This document shows, piece after piece, positions 6,101 through 7,980 of a stretch of 7,980 nucleotides of DNA; the stretch's first letter is position 1, and each line of letters opens with the position of its first letter. Source of the DNA: a bacterium (GTDB lineage Bacteria; Fidelibacterota; UBA2242). Under the pieces are notes generated by a model. That model saw nothing but the letters and a program-made list of their open reading frames with translations. It had not been told where the DNA came from and did no database searches. The stretch covers positions 1 to 7,980 of the forward strand of contig JAHIOG010000480.1 in assembly GCA_018895675.1 (NCBI GenBank), read 5' to 3'. Made by a program: the position numbers and the translations under genes.

Positions 6101-7798
6101 TGGACGCCTCCGGCAGGTATGATGGATCTAATTGCCGTTGGCAGTCAATATACTTCTACAACACCTCTGGATGACGGCTATCAATTACTAGGAACATTCA
6201 GAGAACACTTTATAGAAATCATTATTCACCCGGAACCTGAAGAGCTCTATACCTGGTGGGAAAAGAATGCAGGTGACTATACTTTCTTCCAGAGTGACAA
6301 TAATACAAGAGGTATGGACCTTAATCCTGTTACAGGACATTTACTTGTTGCTTCGAGAACAGGAGGGAATAATATCCATGTATTAGAAGCAGAAAATGGA
6401 ACTTTTCTTAGTGGTCTTGATATGACAGATGTTTCAGGTGGTATATTCCCAATTACTTTGGTTTCTGTTGCCAATGATGGAGTAATCTATGGTTGTAATT
6501 TAACTACCTCTGGAACTGGCTTTAAGTTCTACAGATGGGGAGATGAGTCTTCCACACCTACAGTAGCTTTTGAAGGAGATCTGGATCAGCGTGTTGGTGA
6601 TTCCTTTACAGTTATAGGAAGTGGAGCAAATACTATTGTATATGCAAGTGGTTCAAACGTGACTAAAATTTATGTTTTCACCACTACTGATGGTATAAAT
6701 TTCTCACTTTTTGATGAGGTGCCTATTGGATCGAGTCTGGCTCGTGGAGGTATAGCTCCTGTGGCTGATACCCTTGGTTCAGATATTTGGGTTAATTGCT
6801 CAGGTAAACAGGCTGCTCTTATTGATACAAGTGGAACAATAATTACCACTATTGACACTTCTATGCATGTCTATTTTGCACATATTGATTATATGGAAAC
6901 TGGAGATGGTCGAAAGCTAATAGCTGTAGCAGGAGGAAATTGTGGTGATGTTCCTGCATGTATGAGGTCCGAAGTCTGGGATGTAACAGATCCTTTTAAC
7001 CCATGGCGTTTTGCTTATGGTTCTATGACAAACACTCCTGTGGCAAATGTAAATGGTACTGGTATTGCGATTCTTGAAGAAAAGGATGATGGTGTTTTGA
7101 ATCTTTACCATCTCCTCAGCAACAATGGTATAGCGCTCTACTCTGAAGAAGAATTTATACCTCCGATACTTGTTGATGTCACTTTCGAAGTAAATATGTC
7201 CTATCAGATTACGCTTGGTAACTTTACTGCGGGAACAGATTCTGTTGATGTTGCTGGGAATTTCAATGATTGGGGCGGCAGTCCAATCGTTCTGGATGAT
7301 TCCGATTCCGACAGTATTTATTTGGTAACGGTGACCGGTTTCTATCCAGGTGATTCAATTGAATATAAATTCCGGATTAATGGCAACTGGAATACTTCAG
7401 AATTTCCTTCTGGCGGACCAAATAGGGTATATGTTATTCCTGATACAAACAGTGTTGTGTTTCATTGGTATAATAACGAAGAGCCAGAAGTTGGTATTAT
7501 AGGTTCAGAGGCATTGCCAAAGGAATTTGCTCTGCAACAGAATTATCCGAATCCGTTTAACCCGACTACTTTTATCAAATATGATCTTCCTAAAGAAGCA
7601 ATAGTTAAAATTGTGGTTTATGATCTTATGGGCAGAGAAGTTCGAACTCTGGTAAATGAAAAACAGAATACCGGTTATAAGTCTATAATGTGGAGTGGTC
7701 GGGATAATAATGAACAGTTGGTTAGTTCTGGTATGTATATCTATCAAATGATAACTGATGAATTCCAGAAAACGAGAAAGATGGTGTTATTAAAATAG
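3194..7798 (+). CDS. Large exported multidomain protein: propeller repeats, lamin-tail, OB-fold, CBM48-like and C-terminal sorting domains
   Basis: 1534 residues, beginning with a signal peptide (1 to about 21, LALG before QSVSEVW). Visible order: a divergent beta-propeller-like region (22-340); a lamin-tail (LTD) domain (343-499, VVNEIHYNPA...YEFLEIYN...TPGQVNS); propeller copy 1 (507-800); an OB-fold-like domain (808-1010, opening TIAEAKVDANSDFVPD then VTIHGVITTPN...YHFQDATAGICLQ), as seen in secreted nuclease-type proteins; propeller copy 2 (1022-1316); a CBM48/AMPK-glycogen-binding-like domain (1327-1430, VTFEVNM...VDVAGNFNDWG...IEYKFRING); and a sorting domain (1441-1534, LPKEFALQQNYPNPFNPTT...RKMVLLK). 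The copies resemble DUF4623 from memory (RG..NP, LLVASRTGG, DGVIY, FKFYRW, RxGDSF). No catalytic motif is recognised, so a surface binding, adhesion or scaffold role is inferred, perhaps holding glycan through the CBM-like domain. The ATG overlaps a small upstream ORF as ATGA. The terminator follows 67 nt after the stop. Export and architecture are well supported; function is not. Confidence 0.9.
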   Translation: MKKIKILSVLLILSFVSLALGQSVSEVWKFPADDANAAAWQAAGNARGIDFNANSTHTGNTVIIADHTGNIVHVHNAADGSYLWSLDTTGVGSVFTGHTVSPYRVAVTEDGQIFANSFDGIIVKWADDAASTVPSIVIDLSGETGNSRSLEAVGSGNNVRILFSKGTDIRVFDDDGTGTFVESVGRTIATGWTAECEAIASADSNLVYASKIGSGGDQKPFRRVYELTATGYVNNETLVAALPYISWFQPNGLDVGAGYYILAEAAGVYDGFAIGTIAGANYNPESGDIDVDNVYDGGMNGTSTVADIAFDPTTLSAYWTTAGTGATAGIGCIKAIEPPPASDGDLVVNEIHYNPASSQGTDELYEFLEIYNTTTAAIDLTGLTLESGTNIVDLSGNTIAANDFVVVAYTGATYSSLTCPVIGVGAYFGLSNTASTFLIKYGDTVIDSVSYDDDGDPWPSVADGGGPSLELKDPLTDNALGENWQASYVVGGTPGQVNSTLPPVFDWELDINSYSFFNNDHCTRGIAYNPAAEHLLVASRTGGSNVFILDAATGDSLSKLDMTGISGGTYAMNIIRVDLDGVIYLGNLGGISGSIFKIYRWENESSAPTVAFEGAVAQRTGDSFGLYETGTSTTLYASGSGSTHIYAFTTSDGLSYAITDTITVASGLARGGISPIGNGEFWVDGAGTSTSHIASDGSVIAAIDGNLVDIGWHNVAYIPTSGGRKLVSIVGRNSTVRGNQVQVWDITSSETNPALLDTVDLTGTYNANVNASGDLAFKDNGDGTITIYEMITNNGIAAWTLAVPPAIPELTIAEAKVDANSDFVPDLLNETVTIHGVITTPNYDSNTNYHFQDATAGICLQTFSFTLGLNPGDEVTITGKITQYNGLTQINPASETDVSVISTGNVIEPSKITLSELDESTEGMLVEVDSVWIVNLADWPAEGSNADIDLTDGIDTVTLRIDKETDLDGWTPPAGMMDLIAVGSQYTSTTPLDDGYQLLGTFREHFIEIIIHPEPEELYTWWEKNAGDYTFFQSDNNTRGMDLNPVTGHLLVASRTGGNNIHVLEAENGTFLSGLDMTDVSGGIFPITLVSVANDGVIYGCNLTTSGTGFKFYRWGDESSTPTVAFEGDLDQRVGDSFTVIGSGANTIVYASGSNVTKIYVFTTTDGINFSLFDEVPIGSSLARGGIAPVADTLGSDIWVNCSGKQAALIDTSGTIITTIDTSMHVYFAHIDYMETGDGRKLIAVAGGNCGDVPACMRSEVWDVTDPFNPWRFAYGSMTNTPVANVNGTGIAILEEKDDGVLNLYHLLSNNGIALYSEEEFIPPILVDVTFEVNMSYQITLGNFTAGTDSVDVAGNFNDWGGSPIVLDDSDSDSIYLVTVTGFYPGDSIEYKFRINGNWNTSEFPSGGPNRVYVIPDTNSVVFHWYNNEEPEVGIIGSEALPKEFALQQNYPNPFNPTTFIKYDLPKEAIVKIVVYDLMGREVRTLVNEKQNTGYKSIMWSGRDNNEQLVSSGMYIYQMITDEFQKTRKMVLLK
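3329..3613 (+). repeat. Divergent N-terminal relative of the propeller repeat
   Basis: Residues 46-140 of the large protein follow the same order of landmarks as the two later copies: ARGIDFN, then IVHVHNAADGSYLWSLDTTGV, then YRVAVTEDGQIFANS and IIVKWADDAASTVPSIVID. These line up with TRGIAYNP, VFILDAATGDSLSKLDMTGI, IIRVDLDGVIYLGN and FKIYRWENESSAPTVAFE. Similarity is weak but ordered, suggesting an older duplication. Confidence 0.5.
4712..5593 (+). repeat. Propeller repeat copy 1 (residues 507-800)
   Basis: This is the first of two about 294-residue homologous units, running from WELDINSYSFF to NNGIAAWT. Over the 62 residues starting at TRGIAYNP (523), 34 are identical to copy 2 by hand alignment. 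Landmarks are HLLVASRTGG, DGVIY, FKIYRW, PTVAFEG, QRTGDSF, LARGGI, GRKL and VWD. At DNA level the longest match noticed is 14 bases, 5015-5028 against 6557-6570, so the duplication is old rather than recent. Confidence 0.9.
6257..7141 (+). repeat. Propeller repeat copy 2 (residues 1022-1316)
   Basis: This is the second unit, WEKNAGDYTFF to NNGIALY, 515 residues downstream of copy 1 and separated from it by the OB-fold-like domain. It differs by a cysteine pair (C1250 and C1256, in NCGDVPAC) at a loop where copy 1 reads RNSTVRGN, a possible local disulfide in an exported protein. Confidence 0.9.
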
Positions 7799-7820
7799 TA
7801 TCAAACGACCAGATAATTAG

Positions 7821-7853
7821 AATGGAAGGAAAAACACAAAAGTAACTTCCATT
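7821..7853 (+). other. Small inverted repeat between stop and terminator
   Basis: AATGGAAG (7821-7828) is complementary to CTTCCATT (7846-7853), with a 17-nt loop and no U-tract. It could be a weak hairpin in the 3' untranslated RNA just ahead of the terminator. The stem is short and AT-rich, so chance is quite possible. Confidence 0.25.
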
Positions 7854-7865
7854 AACAGAGTAATA

Positions 7866-7900
7866 AATAAAGGCGGGTCTCATGTTGACCCGCCTTTATT
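7866..7900 (+). terminator. Intrinsic terminator, symmetrical and probably bidirectional
   Basis: AATAAAGGCGGGTC (7866-7879) and GACCCGCCTTTATT (7887-7900) form a perfect 14-bp stem with a 7-nt loop. The GC-rich core is flanked by A-rich and T-rich arms, so either strand yields a GC hairpin followed by a U-rich run. It ends the operon 67 nt after the stop of the large gene, and could also end a converging transcript from the right. Confidence 0.9.
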
Positions 7901-7980
7901 GTGCTGGTATAACTTCAATTCACATTTCGGAAAAGATTACTATCCCAAAGCCACAATGTTCCCATATTCATTTTTCGGTA
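7901..7980. other. Right flank with no assignable gene
   Basis: These 80 bases follow the terminator. No start codon with a ribosome site is visible on the plus strand. On the minus strand one frame enters from the right edge and reads PKNEYGNIVALG before a stop at 7940-7942, and another reads to a stop at 7915-7917. Either could be the tail of a converging gene that shares the bidirectional terminator, but the stretch is too short to decide. Confidence 0.3.

Noticed and set aside
1..7980. Search for tRNA, rRNA, CRISPR arrays, insertion sequences or attachment sites
   Set aside because: No cloverleaf, direct-repeat array, transposase or terminal inverted repeats were seen; the window is almost fully occupied by three coding frames.

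Overview
The window carries three same-strand genes, probably one operon. It opens inside the first gene and closes just past an intrinsic terminator. The organism is probably a Gram-negative of the FCB superphylum or a neighbouring candidate lineage (KSB1, Calditrichota, Marinimicrobia, Cloacimonadota or Ignavibacteria-like). The reason is that two exported proteins end in a 'YPNPFN' C-terminal domain of the type IX secretion / FlgD-like kind. Strong AGGAGG-type Shine-Dalgarno sequences argue against typical Bacteroidetes, which mostly lack them. The taxon is an inference; no marker gene is present.

Layout. (1) Positions 3-1385 are the C-terminal part of a GH94 glycoside phosphorylase, whose 5' end lies outside the window. 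(2) Positions 1378-3039 overlap its stop by 8 nt. This gene encodes an exported protein with an NAGPA-type phosphodiester glycosidase domain, a golvesin-C-like beta domain and a C-terminal sorting domain. (3) Positions 3040-3193 are a short intergenic stretch with two strong Shine-Dalgarno sequences and two possible tiny ORFs. These chain into each other and into the next gene through ATGA stop/start overlaps. (4) Positions 3194-7798 encode a 1534-residue exported mosaic protein. In order it has a divergent propeller-like region, a lamin-tail domain, propeller copy 1, an OB-fold-like domain, propeller copy 2, a CBM48-like domain and a sorting domain. (5) Positions 7866-7900 form a perfect 14-bp terminator hairpin. 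The last 80 bases hold no gene that can be assigned.

How the genes may work together. Established family knowledge gives GH94 as cytoplasmic phosphorolysis of beta-linked disaccharides or oligosaccharides, and NAGPA-type enzymes as hydrolases of sugar-1-phosphodiesters. I infer a glycan-utilisation locus: a surface or secreted enzyme and a large sugar-binding surface protein act outside the cell, and a phosphorylase handles the imported sugar. The real substrate cannot be read from the sequence. The most unusual points are the coupled leader-ORF chain ahead of the large gene, and the internally repeated architecture of that gene's product.
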